Assembly (NCBI GenBank): GCA_013368375.1
Contig: JAACJP010000001.1
Location: 310,001 to 374,000 of the forward strand
From: Tricholomella constricta
Lineage: Eukaryota > Basidiomycota > Agaricomycetes > Agaricales > Lyophyllaceae
Length of the DNA: 64,000 bases
Reading direction: 5' to 3'
Under the pieces are notes generated by a model. It saw only the letters and a program-made list of their open reading frames with translations. It did not search any database and was not told the DNA's origin. A program made the position numbers and the translations under genes. Shown here piece by piece: positions 1 to 11,828 of the stretch (position 1 is the stretch's first letter; each line of letters opens with the position of its first letter).

Positions 1-265
1 ATCGACGGATGTCCTTGGAGAAGTTGAAGTATCCTGCTTTCATAACGAAGGATAGTGCGCTTGACTCTCTGCGATACCCGTGATTTCTTAAGTGCCACTG
101 TTCGTCCTGAGTTTGTTTCTACGGCTTGGAAGACGGCACCCTGCGGTTGGCGATGGTGGAATCAATGAGGAACGGCAGGGATACCATACGGAAGAAAACA
201 AGGCGACTCACATATGCACCAGTCCCGAGAATTTGGGCGAGGCGGTAGGTCTGGGGTGGAGTCAT
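1..265 (-). CDS. Protein kinase, N-terminal part (runs off the window)
   Basis: Two exons are visible: 212-265 (18 codons, from the ATG at 265) and 1-140, joined by a 71-base intron with GTGAGT and GCAG ends. The joined frame has the glycine-rich ATP loop GTGAYGAVFQA followed by VALKK with the ATP-anchoring lysine, then a helix-like stretch ending at the window edge. This is the start of a eukaryotic Ser/Thr protein kinase domain beginning only a few residues after the initiator methionine. The intron falls inside the glycine loop. The catalytic loop and DFG lie outside the window, so the kinase subfamily cannot be named. The gene is transcribed leftward, and the GH35 gene behind it runs in the same direction. 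Confidence 0.8.
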
Positions 266-722
266 TGCAGCTTCTTATGGGATTTCTCCCAGATATTCGA
301 CGCCGCGGGCCGGCGAACCATATCTATCATTTTATACAGGTTACAAAGCTGAGAAGTTCGGCGATCTCAATCTCGTGTAATTTCGCACTCGTTACATAGA
401 AATAAAGGTGCTGGGCTACCGTCAAGAAATCTCTCGTACACGGCTCCTCAAGACATGTTGGAATGAAACCTTTAGCCTGTCATCTTCAGGGTTCCATAGC
501 GGTATGACCTTCGTCGACTTGGTTTTGAAATGCTTATAGGCAACTGAACGACAGTTCGGCGTGTCATTTCGACTAAAGCTGAACAACGTCCCGGCCTAGC
601 TTCCTCCTACCCAACCAGAATCCTCCAAGGACATGTTCATCGCATGAAAACTTTCGGACTTCTCTTTGAATTTACTTTTAAAACAGCTCGTCAAACTACC
701 TAACGATTCTGGAGATGTACAT
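266..722. other. Intergenic, kinase promoter / GH35 3' end
   Basis: The stretch lies between the kinase start and the GH35 stop codon, both on the minus strand. I see no coding frame with protein-like features, no RNA gene and no repeat. Confidence 0.6.
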
Positions 723-3700
723 CTAGTATGCTCCTGGACGAGGAGCCCAAGCAGTCAAGGGCTGATTAACGATCGCAGATATACTGCTTTCCACCTTCGA
801 TGTGAGTTGAAGAGCTAATGAGTGCAACTTGGCGCCAGTGGACCCTTCAGCCCAAATTGACACAGCCAGAGTGTTGAGGCCATTATAGTTCAGGATACCT
901 TGAGCTAAAGAGAACTATGAACAGGATGCTCTACCTCCCAACTTGGGGAAACTTGACTTACGAACGGGGAAAACGGTCTGGGGACCAATGTGGTTGACAT
1001 ATTTGCCGAATTGGTATCCATTAACGTATAGCTTATGATGGGACGGGTGAGTTTCTGTAGTATACAGGGGAACAGAGTTGACCACCTACTTGGGAACGGT
1101 AGAGGGGATTAGTGGTCGAGTTAGACACAACCAGAGAGAGGGGATAGTCGACGCCTTTCGGCATATTTAGGTTAAATGTCGTCCTAGAGAGTTTATTGAG
1201 ATTCATGTATGTGAAGTCCAGCAGGCGACGTACCTGTAAAAGCCAACACCAGCACTAGATATTCCGGTGGTGGGTTTTCCGACCGCCCACCTCGCATCAT
1301 TGAATCCAGGAAGATGCCATCCTTCAAACACACGATCATGAGATGACGCTTATGGGTGCAAAACATTGTGCCCACCTTGTCGCTCGCCGTAAAGCCCTCC
1401 TTCGTTTAAGGGCCCGCGAGTTCTATCGACGTGCTGAAAGAATATTCAGCCACAGCAAAAACAGTGGCGAGAGCTCCACATACGCTTTCACCGCCAAGGT
1501 TTCCTGTGACTTTCCAGACGTTGACAGTGGGAACCTTATCCCCGACGAAAGAGTAGCTGTGGATGCCCCTTGGTTCCTTGAACGAATCACTGGCTGCCCA
1601 CCAATCTCCCTCGTATCCCATATGGTCTTGCAGAATCGTCAAGACGTGCCCGGAGCCCTCCTTCAAGAGCAAAGGGAACTTGAAGGTGCTTTCGTAACTT
1701 GAGTGGACCGCATCACCGGCCCATGAACCGATAAAGGTAGAGTCCAGCCAGACCGAGTATCCGAAGGCGGTGCCTCCCCTGACATTGGCAGTGAAAGCAG
1801 ACTCAGAGCCAGTAGCATTGAAGTGGGCACGCCATATGATGTTGCCGGTGTGGTAGCCATAATCTCCGGCATAGAGGACCACAGGGGTACTTGGGGTGGT
1901 CGGGTTCACCGTGCTGTTGTGATCAGCGGCAGTCCATTTGGCATCAGAGTAGCCCGGTCTGATTTCAGGAAGACTGTCTGCATATTTCTAGAATACATGT
2001 GTCGAGTCAACGTCGCTGACGACATTTAGAGAGGGAGCATACCCATGTGAGGGACGACAGGTTGGGAAGCTTGATTGCGGGAAGTTTAGCAGCCCGTTTC
2101 GCAGCAAGGGTGCCATGAGCTGTTTTGGACAACGCGAGAGCATTGCCGTTAAAGATGACGGATTTCGAGGACGCGGCGGGAGCGATGATCTCAAACGTCG
2201 CCGTGTTGTTCAGGTCACCTTGAATTGAAAGCGTACTGCCCCGAATCGAGACAGACCGAAGAAGATAGCCTCCCTTGACGATGATAGGATTCTCAGTGCT
2301 GTAATGAGCGAAGGGGCCAGACGTAGGAGGGTGCAGGACCCAGAATTGGTACGCATTAACGCGATCTGTGTTATTGCGTCAGCTCATGAAGTGTATCTCA
2401 GGTATATCTGACACTAACCAAGGATGTATAGCACTGTTGAGCCAACCTGCACGACAGTTTGCCCTGTAGTCTTGTATTGCAGCGCAAGGCTGTTGCTGGC
2501 GAGAGACTTTTGCTGAATTGTTCCAGTTCCAGACAGGACTTTGGCGACTGGGGGGGGGATTTTCAAACTTAAATGCAGTTTCGTGAAGCTCGTCAGCATT
2601 GCCATAGACAAGGATAATATCCTTGCCGTCGACAGTGGCCCTGATAACACTGATATTACTGGGACGTTTGATTTGATGTAATTGCTCACCAGGTAAGGAT
2701 TTCTGCCGTTGTATAAAGCACGGTCGTGGATCCAGCAGCGTAGTCAACGACGTGAATCTTGGAATCTTTGCCATTCAGTGCTAGCGAGCCGCCAATTGTG
2801 GGAATTGAGAGAGTTCCAATGCTGGTAGGAAGCTGGAGAGTGTATGTTTGCAGAGCATTCGTCGATGCGTCCGTCTGTCTGTGGATGGATGAAATTTTAC
2901 ATTTTCAGTGCTCTTGTCTGTGTGTGTTTCTTGGCTTACCTCACAACATAGAATCCAGTTTTGTTGCCCACTACGTCCAGTACTTGGGTGGTCTTCAGGG
3001 CCGAGTTTCCAGTGAATGAACCTTGAGTATCGTAGATATTTTGAGGTCGGCTAGTCAAGTAAGCGGGAGAAACAGCCAGGAAATTCGCTTGCAGTTTGAG
3101 CTCGTAATACTTCTCCCGAAGGGTCCTATCTTCAGCGATGACCGAGCCCTGACGAAATGTAAGAATGAAAGACAAGCGGCGACGATGCCTTTCAGGACTC
3201 ACATAATCGTAAGATGTGTAACCACCTATCTTGAATGCTCAAAATGACCTTTCCAATCGACGAAGTTGATAACAAACCTGGATGAGCAATTCCTCCTGAA
3301 ACGACGTAACAGGTCAACAAAATCACCGCTCGTCCAACAGAATATGTATCTACCCCAATTAGTGCCACCAAAAATCATATAAATGTTGAAGAGGGTCGTT
3401 GACATGGCGTATTGGTTCTTGTAAAATACTGCACGAAGAATCAGAGGGGGATTAAAGTCCGCCGTAAATTGCCTCACCCCGCTCGAATTCAGGGCCAGTG
3501 AGGACCGCACAGGGTGCATATCCAGAGCCACCCCTTAGGTTTGACGGAGGTTGGCATCAATTTCGCATTAGAAAAGCATAGGCACCTACCAGCCATCAAA
3601 TGCACCACCTTGGAATTCGTAAACGGCATGCAAATCTTCCGGATTAATGCCTTGATGAGCTCCCCAGAACCACCTATGGGCAAGATTAGGATATGCAAAA

Positions 3701-4900
3701 GTTTACAGCACCGATCGACTTACTCAGGCACAGCATCGGACTTCCAGACATAGGGATTAGAACAATCGAAGCCGTTGGGATATGAATCATAGCCTAAATT
3801 TCATGAGCACCATCACACCTGCAAAGCAAATCGGCGAAGGCACCGTATATATCGACGCTGGTGAAATGGCCTCCAGGCCACGCGTCATTGGTGATAGTTG
3901 GCACAGTCAAACCGGAATCACGCTGTTGGGAGAGGTTAATCGTGAACGAGACGAAGTTTTGAGGATCCTTACGAATAGTTGGAGTAATTGTTTGTGATAT
4001 TCAAAGTCCTCCGTGTAAGGCTCCTGGACACCACTGTACTCATTCTCGGCCTAAGAACATTCACATTTAGCACAGAAACCTAAAAGAAATTCCCGGAATC
4101 GAACCTGAACGAGTATAACAGGTCCTCCTTTGGTGATTTCATTTTCGGCGATCTTCGCGCCGACTGTTTTGATATATCCTTCGATTGCTTCCATATAAGT
4201 CGTGTTTGATGTTCTCCAAAGTCCTGGAGTATACGTTCCCCACCCAGGAAAACCACCGCCAGAGGTTTCCGCATTGATATAAGGCCTGCAAACCATATCA
4301 GAGCTTCAAATAGATGGACAAAAGTGGAGATTCCTCACCCAGGACGTGCGATGAGATAGATCCCTGCCTTCTTTGCAGCGTCGAAAAATGGTTGAAGATC
4401 ACGGAATCCTTCAAAAGAAATCTCTCCCCGTTTGGGTTCATGTATACCCCAGTAAACGTAGAAGGACACAGCGTTGAACCCCATGGCCCTTGATGACACA
4501 GATTGACATCAAGGTCATATTTTGAATCGTTTAACTTACTTGATTTTTTGGAAAATGTCAAGATGAAGACTTTGCACTGGATTGCTGTTATATTCGCTTG
4601 CTCAGTTTACAACCATGTCGCGTGCCTGTTGGAGGACGCACCGGTAGGGGTGAACTTCACCACTGAATACCATGAGACGCTTCCCATTTATCATGAGAGA
4701 ATACTCGTCCCAGGTCACCTAGATGGGGTTCGAGCTGCTTACGAGACACGAACACATATTGCACTCACGATATCCTGCAGGCCATTATTCTGCGTCGCCC
4801 GGGGCAAGATGACGGATTGCACTCGAGGACCACGACGCGATTTGGCAAGTGCAGATGCAGCGCATAGAAGCGTCACAGCTTTCGAGAGGAGGAGCTTCAT
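723..4900 (-). CDS. Secreted beta-galactosidase, glycoside hydrolase family 35
   Basis: This is a multi-exon gene (well over ten exons, introns about 50-70 bases) encoding a protein of roughly 1000 residues, the usual size for fungal GH35. The ATG at 4900 opens a signal peptide, [19 protein letters not shown]. Next come [20 protein letters not shown] and the barrel motifs [19 protein letters not shown] and [22 protein letters not shown] carries the expected acid/base Glu, [10 protein letters not shown] the expected nucleophile, and [11 protein letters not shown] is also present. The C-terminal jelly-roll domains are recognisable ([14 protein letters not shown] near 1880, [12 protein letters not shown] near 1310), and the stop is TAG at 723-725. 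The family removes terminal beta-galactose from plant cell-wall galactans or lactose outside the cell, which fits a plant-litter or wood decayer. No frame breaks were found in the parts checked. The start is supported by the signal peptide and by an intron just after it. Confidence 0.93.
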
Positions 4901-6033
4901 AGCTCCGCAAGTGCTCGATGCTCCCTGTTCTCTTCTTCTTAAACTAAAAATCTTCTCTTAAGAACTCACAAAATCCGCATGTCCGAGAGCTATCGGGGTA
5001 TTCTCGATGAAACTCAAAAAGTGTTGTTGTTGAGAACATGTGAGAAGGATGAAAATTGCGAAGGGTGGATGGTCGCAGTGAAACGAAGGCAGGGCTGTCT
5101 TCGAAAGCGGGTGTCGCCTGGTGTCGCGCATCCGGAAAAACACGCACACGTGATCTGTTGCGGGTCATGTGGCACAGTCGCGCTATCACCCTCCTCTAAA
5201 AGGAAACCAATTCTGGGTTATTTACAACTGAGTGCTCGCTAGAAATGTCCCATGTCCAAGCGCTGTCACCGGGAACTTTTAAAAGACATCTTTGTGCTGA
5301 TCTTTTCGTATTTTCAACCCCATGTCAATCCCATTTCTGGTTGATTGCAGGCCGACGGCCCGCAGGCATCGGCAGAAGTTTCGATTTCTGACGAATAGCT
5401 ACTCTGATCTCGTGGAAAGCATTGGTGCTTGGGCTTGGTAACCGAAGATATTCCGACCTCGCTTTCTGGGCTGGTAGGTCCTAGTTTCTCTGCTGCCTCT
5501 GTGGTTTGAGATCGACCATTCTAAATATCTAACGTCTTTGCGTACACCTTCACGATTGACCATAATTTTCCCCAAAGAGTGAAGAAAGACGGTCAAAAAT
5601 GCTGCAAAATTGGGGGCCGCCATGGGTGTCTCTATTCATTACATACCCCAGCCCATAATTTGCACATATATATACCGGCTCAGTCAAATCAGACGGAGTA
5701 CCATGACATTGTATCGTTCGCAGAAACCGACACAACCTGTCTGGTTTGAACAAATGAAATCATTACAGTCGGGCGCTCTCAAGTTCCACGTGAACTAAAA
5801 TCTGTTATTATTCCCATGAAGTCGTGAATGCAACCTTGTCCCTCAGGTTTGGCTTCATCCGAGGCGTTTCTACTGACTAAAACGAACCAGTCTCCATAAA
5901 TACCGGATTTTTTTAAAGGTAGCTCTCCAGAGTCCTGAGGTGTGGCGTAAATGCAAACGTCGATCACACGCGGCAGATGCCGCAATTACAGGCTCGATTT
6001 GGCCGACTTTTGACTGTTTCCCTCCACTAGCAG
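4901..6033. other. Intergenic between divergent GH35 and TAD1
   Basis: This holds the promoter of GH35 (leftward) and of TAD1 (rightward). Several short open frames exist on both strands, but none shows a family motif or a splice pattern that extends it. I see nothing else. Confidence 0.5.
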
Positions 6034-7523
6034 ATGTGCGATGAGGCCGACATCGCATCCATCCTGAAGATCTACACGGCGCTTTCTTTCAAACTCCCAC
6101 CTGCCCAGTACACAGTCGGGGCCTCCTTTTACCTCGTCTCTTCAATCTTTCCTAGTCCCAAAATCATCAGCATTGCAACGGGCACTAAATGCCTCCCTAC
6201 ATCCCGATATCCTTTCAAGGGCGAAGTTCTGCATGACAGCCACGCTGAGGTCCTTGCAAGACGTGGTGCAATCCGCTGGTTCCTCGAGGAAATCCATCGC
6301 TGTGAATCTCCCGGCACGTACCAATCGAGCTGGATATTTCGAGGACCAGAGGGCAAATATGACCTTAAAGAGGGCGTGCAAGTCTCATTGTACATATCCG
6401 CCGTTCCATGTAAGGTCATGATCGTTACATCTGTCAATCGATGTGTTCACTCTGCAATGCTCGTCCTCGTCTCAAGGTGGTGATGCGTCCATGCGCTTTT
6501 TGGCCTCTGTTCAGGATGAGGAAATGGCCGCGCTGAAGGACTCCACGTTATACGCACCTCTTGGCCCCGACGAGGCTTCCAGGGGACGCGACAATTACGC
6601 GCGCCTGGGCGTACTTCGAACTAAGCCTGGACGTGCAGATTCGCCTCAAACATTGTGCATGTCCTGTAGTGACAAGATTGCCTCCTGGAGTGCTTTAGGC
6701 TTTCAAGGAGCACTGGCTTCTCAGTTTCTGTGCCCTTTGTATCTTTCCGCAGTCGTGATCGGAGAAGTCCCTCCGGAAATGCAAGGCATGGTGAAAGAAG
6801 ATTGTGAGCGTGCTTTGTGGAAGAGGATTGGGCATATGAACGGTGCGTATCTGTTTACCCTGTCGGGGACCGCTACCAAGGACCGCTTCTCCTCCAGACT
6901 GCCATCCAGGATACAGCCTTCACAGTCCTACCATTCAATTTACCACTCTGCCATTCATCCACTCGCGCACCGTCATCGCAAGCGCTACACCCTCAAATGG
7001 GTCTTGCAACGAAGGTTTGCTTCCCTATCCCCTAGCGGCTCGCCCAAACTCAAAGCACACGCATCTGGAAAGCTTTGTCTTGGATTGCCGACTCGAAGTC
7101 TCATGAAGTCCTGATCAATGGTCTCAAGCGCGGCGTCGCCCCAAAGCATCGGTTTCGCACTAAGTCAAGGTATGCGTATTGAAAGCCGCCCTTACCATCC
7201 TCTCACCTATGATAGGCCCCGATTATCCAAAGCAGCCATGCTGCAATTGTACAGTGAAACCCTGGAGATATTTGGCCTAGCGTCTCTGGAGTACGTTATC
7301 AACGCGACCATATACATCTTGAGATGAAGTCTAAACTAGAGACAGGCCGACTACGACGTATCATCAAGTCAAGCAATCTCTCCAAGATTACCAAGCTGCT
7401 AAAGAGAAGCTAATGGGGGAAGGAGGTGCATTTTCAGGTTGGGCTCGCAGCGGTGCACGATGGCAGACCTTTAACCTCAGCCAAGGAAGTCCCCATACTC
7501 GTACGAAGGCTCTCTTGGCCTAA
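6034..7523 (+). CDS. TAD1: tRNA-specific adenosine deaminase, ADAT1/Tad1 type
   Basis: Six exons: 6034-6409, 6477-6842, 6898-7014, 7073-7169, 7216-7290 and 7340-7523. They sum to 1215 bases and encode 404 residues. The zinc/catalytic motif [13 protein letters not shown] carries the His and catalytic Glu. The two zinc cysteines lie in SAVPCGDASM (this Cys codon is split by intron 1) and in [36 protein letters not shown] and the terminal [18 protein letters not shown] segment are typical of the family. The enzyme deaminates A37 to inosine in eukaryotic tRNA-Ala. Intron 3 (7015-7072, GTTTGC...AAAG) is weakly marked. If it is missed, the gene looks frameshifted. The stop is TAA at 7521-7523. Confidence 0.9.
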
Positions 7524-7759
7524 CATGCGTGTATTCTATGCATATCTATATATTCTGTGACTACGCATTATATCAAACACAAGTGCAAAAAGTACAACAT
7601 TATGGTCAAGGTCGAGAAAAGCGCCGAAGTTGCGTGCATGAATATAAGTAGTGTAGCTGTCATAAGGAGTCATAATACCGTAGTATGGCAAAGCACAAAA
7701 AGCACCCAATGGAACAGAGATGATGATTAGATAGGATGGAACGGAGCAGCGGCTGCATA

Positions 7760-9548
7760 TCATAGATCCTTCTTGAAGCTCGAATCGGAGTGATGCGTTA
7801 CCTCGGGGCTAATTTCCAATCCGTTCGACATCACAGGAGAGGTGTTAAAGGACGAGAGTTCGGAGTCGCTATGACTGTGATGGTTGGAACCGGGGGTTGA
7901 ATGCCCAGAGCGCGCTGTGCTTTCCGCCAGCTCCTTCCGCAGTGCCTCTAACTCACGTTCAAACCTAGCCAAGAGTCAGTCAATTTAAAGTCTAAGAATG
8001 CGATACACGTACTTGCGGCCAAATACTTCGATGTAGAAACCACCGCCATTCCAGACGCTCACAGCGAAGATCGTGATCAGGAACATGCCACTCCAAAGAG
8101 AGCTATCATACAGGAGGAAAACAGCCGGAAGCTCCGTGAGGACTGCGTAAACTAGGATGACGGGTCAGTGATAGACCGTACGCTGATGGGGAAGAGACTA
8201 ACTAAGTTGACCGCCCATGAAAAACGCTTCGCGATAACGAGCAGGGACAGATGACAGTGTCCGTCCGATAGCCCCGCGTTTGTCGTTGAGAAGAAAAGAG
8301 AAAGACGTTGTCCGTTGACCAGATTCGATTTTGATGCGGCGATCGATGAGGATGAACTGGATGGGCTTGTAAAAACGTGGGACGGAAAAAATATTTGAGA
8401 GGCTCACCTTCCAATACAACAACTGCCATATTACATCTAAAATGAGCAAGATAAGAATATAAACAAGAGAAATCCAGAAAGGAAACACGTACAGATACCT
8501 CCGCTCAAGAGAAGAGCTCGCACGGGCTGTAGATGGGGCAGCTCAACAAGAGCAGGGAAACGCGCCTCTGCGTTTGGATAAAAATGTCTAAGCGAATGTC
8601 ATTAGTCGGACGGGAGAATGGTACACAGGTGATCGCACGAACCTGATGACTGTGAAAGTGAAAGGAGCATAGATGTGCACATAGAGTGACGTGACTTTGT
8701 CCTGATCATGAAACACAAGACTATTTCTCCACGTAATGACTGCGCTAGCGAGCGACCCATGAGACAGACAGTAACATGCCACGAAAAGCGCCGGGCTCGC
8801 CGGGAGAAACCATATGAAGATGAAGTTGAGGATGGTGACATAGTAACACAGGTCGAACAAGAAATAATGCCAGGCACGTTGCTTGTACTGATAGAAGCGC
8901 AGGGGAAGCAGATAGCAGCCCTGAAGGGTGTATGCGATATGTATCCACCTATGACAAATCAGTTAAAGACACTTTGGGTGATGGAAGATATGTCATACTG
9001 AGGAGCCATCCCGAACATGAGGGCGGAGAACAGCAAAGTCATGACACCAACGAAAAAGGAGACCTTTTCACGAGTGCGCACAACCTTCGCAGACTGCCAG
9101 GACGCAGACAGTTTGGTCATGCGTGAAGACACCTTTCAGAATATAAAACGCGTCAATTTCCAGCTGCGGCCTCTAAAAGATATACCATCCACACCTTAAC
9201 CTTGAAGTTCTTGATTTCTCGATCGAAGTTTTCCGCCAACGCGTCGCCGGACAGCTCCTTGAGCTTGAAAGTCTCCTCTGCCTTCATCTTTAGCCTGTCG
9301 CTGTGCTTCTGCAGTTTCCTTTGGAGAAGATCGACATGCGAATCAAAGTATGTCTCGACGGTGTCTGCGTATACCAGCGTAAAGCGCCACATGTTGCGGG
9401 GTGAGCTATGTCAGAGCGTACCGAGGAGCGTGAAAGCGCCTGCCCAGTCTGAGGTTTCTTCACGTAGGAATCGCTCGAAGGCGTGCGGTGTGGGGAAATA
9501 GCTTTTGCCATTGGAATTTAGAGGCGGCGAGGGTGGCCTGGACACCAT
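7760..9548 (-). CDS. GPC1: Glycerophosphocholine acyltransferase (GPC1 / DUF2838 family)
   Basis: The first exons are 9422-9548, 9201-9364 and 8999-9132; further short exons run down to the stop at 7760-7762. The N-terminus is cytosolic and charged (QKHSDRLKMKAEET). Multiple membrane helices follow, including REKVSFFVGVMTLLFSALMF and DLCYYVTILNFIFIWFLP. Then comes the conserved core VITWRNSLVFHDQDKVTSLY, HFYPNAEARFPALVELP and FGRKFERELEALRKELAE, and a Ser/His-rich tail. Yeast Gpc1 uses acyl-CoA to acylate glycero-3-phosphocholine to lysophosphatidylcholine in the endoplasmic reticulum. The family match rests on the tract around ITWRNSLVFH. A transposon starts only 65 bases upstream of the ATG, so the promoter of this gene has been interrupted. 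Confidence 0.88.
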
Positions 9549-9605
9549 TGTTGTAAGGCCACTGGGCTGTTGAACAATGAGTTGTAGGATGATTACGGCC
9601 AGTGG

Positions 9606-9613
9606 CCAATACG
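9606..9613. repeat. Target-site duplication, left copy
   Basis: CCAATACG directly abuts the left terminal inverted repeat and is identical to 10404-10411. Confidence 0.88.
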
Positions 9614-10403
9614 AGGACCCCTGAAAACTGGGGGGGAACCTAGGTCCTGGACCCGACCAAAACGCGGCCGAAGGCCGCGAGACCTAAGTTCTGGACCCGA
9701 CAAACTGAGGTTTCGAGGACGTCCAGCTACATTATTGGACCGGACAGGTATCGACAGGCAAAAACACCCAGATTCTGGACCGGACAACTTAGTGTAACGG
9801 TCTTAGTCGTCGAGCCCCTAATTGTATGTTCACGTTCGAGTCTGCCTGATGTTTTTTTTCTACGCTTCCCAACATTAAATATTTGCTCGAGCAGAGAAAA
9901 TAAATTTGCTCGCCAATCCATCCACTTTGCACTACCAACTGTGCAACCTCACTGCTCAAACTTTAATCTCATGACAATTTTTATTCAACAACGACAATGA
10001 CAGCTTTATGAAAGCGGAACGGTGTCGTGATTGTAGAGTTGCGTCGATAGTACAGCTTTGGAATTCTCACATCCTCGAAAAGGCATTAAAATTGTTCATA
10101 GAGTCTCGCGATGGTGGGGGCTAGTCAGTAGCTGCTATGATGCGCCTACACATATCTACGTTCTACACTTGCGGGGCAAAATCTATGTTGTTTCTGCGCG
10201 ATTTGGAGGCTCAGTTAGCGCGTTGAGCGGAAAATGCGGAAAATGACCGGAAAATGTAATATCTGAACCTAGGTCCCTTGGACCGGACATTTTTTGGGAC
10301 ATTTTTCTGAACCTAGGTCCAGACCGGACAAACTGGCTGATTTTGGACCCGACAGACTTTCGCTCCCCCGAACCTAGGTTCCCCCCGAGTTTTCAGGGGT
10401 CCT
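9614..10403. mobile_element. Non-autonomous inverted-repeat DNA transposon (MITE-like, 8-bp TSD)
   Basis: The ends are 34-base inverted repeats (9614-9647 and 10370-10403) that differ at two positions. Both begin AGGACCCCTGAAAACT when read inward. The eight bases CCAATACG flank the element directly on both sides (9606-9613 and 10404-10411), a perfect target-site duplication. Inside, the decamer TGGACCSGAC recurs near both ends. No transposase-like reading frame is present, so the element must be mobilised in trans. An 8-base duplication is typical of the hAT superfamily, but the terminal bases are not a textbook hAT end, so the superfamily is left open. It lies between the divergent genes GPC1 and DUF1748. 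Confidence 0.9.
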
Positions 10404-10411
10404 CCAATACG
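10404..10411. repeat. Target-site duplication, right copy
   Basis: CCAATACG directly abuts the right terminal inverted repeat. Removing the element and one copy would leave about 212 bases between the two flanking start codons. Confidence 0.88.
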
Positions 10412-10558
10412 AGTGGCGAGTCAGGGAGATGGCTATGGTTGCCAAGCGGCGCAAGCTACAACTTCGTGGATGTGCTGTAGAATGATTACGTAACCACCCA
10501 GTGAAACACATGCACCAGCGTCGATCACGTCTCGTCCTCGACGTTCACCAGATCAGCC

Positions 10559-11040
10559 ATGCTCGGCACACTTGGTATGTTTTCCAGTCCAGTTTATAAG
10601 CCCACTGTCAAATCTATCTTCTCCTCAAGCTCATCTGGGTTTCGATGCACTCCTAATTAGCGCTTTCCTTGCCGGGATTAGACGCACAACGAGCTTAACG
10701 TTCGTATGGCTCTCGCAATGAAGTGTACTCGTTCTCATTATCTTATACAATTCAAGACCTGCTCTTTCACAAGTTCCGAACAAAGACGTGCGGCGTAAGT
10801 TCACGCTTTGTCTCAATCTATCTACCCTCGGCTGACGCACAAACAGAGCTGCTGCGGTCGTATCTGGAATGCGGTATGGCCCTTTGTTTGAGCAATTCTT
10901 CATGATACTGATGCAACACAGGAGAATATATCTTTGATTTTGCTGTCGTCATCTTCGGAGTGCGTCTAACCTCTCCTGTCATCGCCCATGCAAGCTCAAC
11001 AGTCTCATAGCGCTCGTCGTCCTTCGAACGCAAAAGCTGA
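10559..11040 (+). CDS. DUF1748 family mini-protein
   Basis: Six very small exons: 10559-10574, 10630-10699, 10757-10794, 10847-10873, 10922-10959 and 11011-11040. They sum to 219 bases and encode 72 residues. The joined protein reads MLGTLAHLGFDALLISAFLA, then GIRRTTSL and TPALSQVPNKDVRQLL, then SYLECGEYIFDFAVVIFG, and ends SSSFERKS. This is the layout of the fungal DUF1748 family (for example yeast YML007C-A, reported as mitochondrial): a short hydrophobic helix, a GIRRxT turn and a second amphipathic helix. Its biochemical role is not known to me. The exons are unusually short (16 and 27 bases for the smallest), so automatic predictors may miss the gene. Confidence 0.87.
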
Positions 11041-11196
11041 AAGGATGACAACTCCCCAATACACAGCTCCCTGCTACATCTACATACTCCAATAATTCGC
11101 GCTTTTCTCTGTGTGGTTCTGCGTTGTACGGATAGAACGCTGGTCGTCGTGATTCCGTGTGTATATTATATGATACAGTTGCACGCAGTTTTGCCG

Positions 11197-11667
11197 CTAC
11201 CCGAGGAAGTTGTACACAAAGAAATGCAGGACAATCGAGCCCAATGCGAAGTCTGCGAACGCTCTGTAGCAATCTCGTGTTACAGCATAATCATCCATGG
11301 TTATGGAGTCGCGTACCTTTCTGGGGATACCTCTTTGAACTCATTTTTGTTCTCCGGGTTCACTTGTGATCGCAAGGATGCAGTCAAGACGAATTGGCCG
11401 ACATTACTTGAGAAGCTGATATAATATATACATTGCGTGAATATAAAGACATCGATAACTCGGACAGCCAGCTCACCCAGCGAGGAACGCGTTGAAAGGA
11501 TAGTCTGTAACAAGGACGCAGTAAAGGAACTGTGCGACGCCCGAAAGCATGAGGAAAACAAGGAACGCGTCAATGAATTTCATACGGTCGGAAGTCTGGT
11601 CGCTGTACGCTTTCCAGAGCGAGTGGACGACATTTGAGGCTGCTGGAGGTGATGACTTGGGAGCCAT
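11197..11667 (-). CDS. OST2: Oligosaccharyltransferase subunit OST2 / DAD1
   Basis: Three exons (11477-11667, 11317-11415, 11197-11263) sum to 357 bases and encode 118 residues, the usual size. Family motifs are clear: MKFIDAFLVFLMLSG, YPFNAFLAGF, GQFVLTASLRSQVNPENK, FKEVSPERAFADF and the invariant C-terminus VLHFFVYNFLG. DAD1/Ost2 is an integral membrane subunit of the endoplasmic reticulum complex that transfers N-glycans to nascent proteins. It lies head to head with the mitoribosomal gene at 11829, with 161 bases between the two start codons, so the promoter is probably shared. Confidence 0.96.
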
Positions 11668-11828
11668 TTGGACGAAACCTTGGTGCAACGTGGAACGACA
11701 TTACGCATTGGGAACGGGAGGCTGTCGCCATACAGACGTAAATAACGAGCAACACGCCTCTGAGTCCGAAAAAAAAGTTGGCAACGGCAATTGCTTCAGT
11801 TTGGGTCGTTTGACCTGTCCGCGTCTCA

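Noticed and set aside
4503..4961. 152-codon plus-strand open frame
   Set aside because: It is antisense to the signal peptide and first exons of the GH35 gene.
7005..7090. Apparent frameshift in TAD1
   Set aside because: An intron at 7015-7072 restores the frame exactly and gives a total coding length divisible by three.
9823..9921. Coding frame inside the transposon (minus strand)
   Set aside because: The 64-codon frame has no transposase motif and runs through the subterminal repeats; treated as non-coding.
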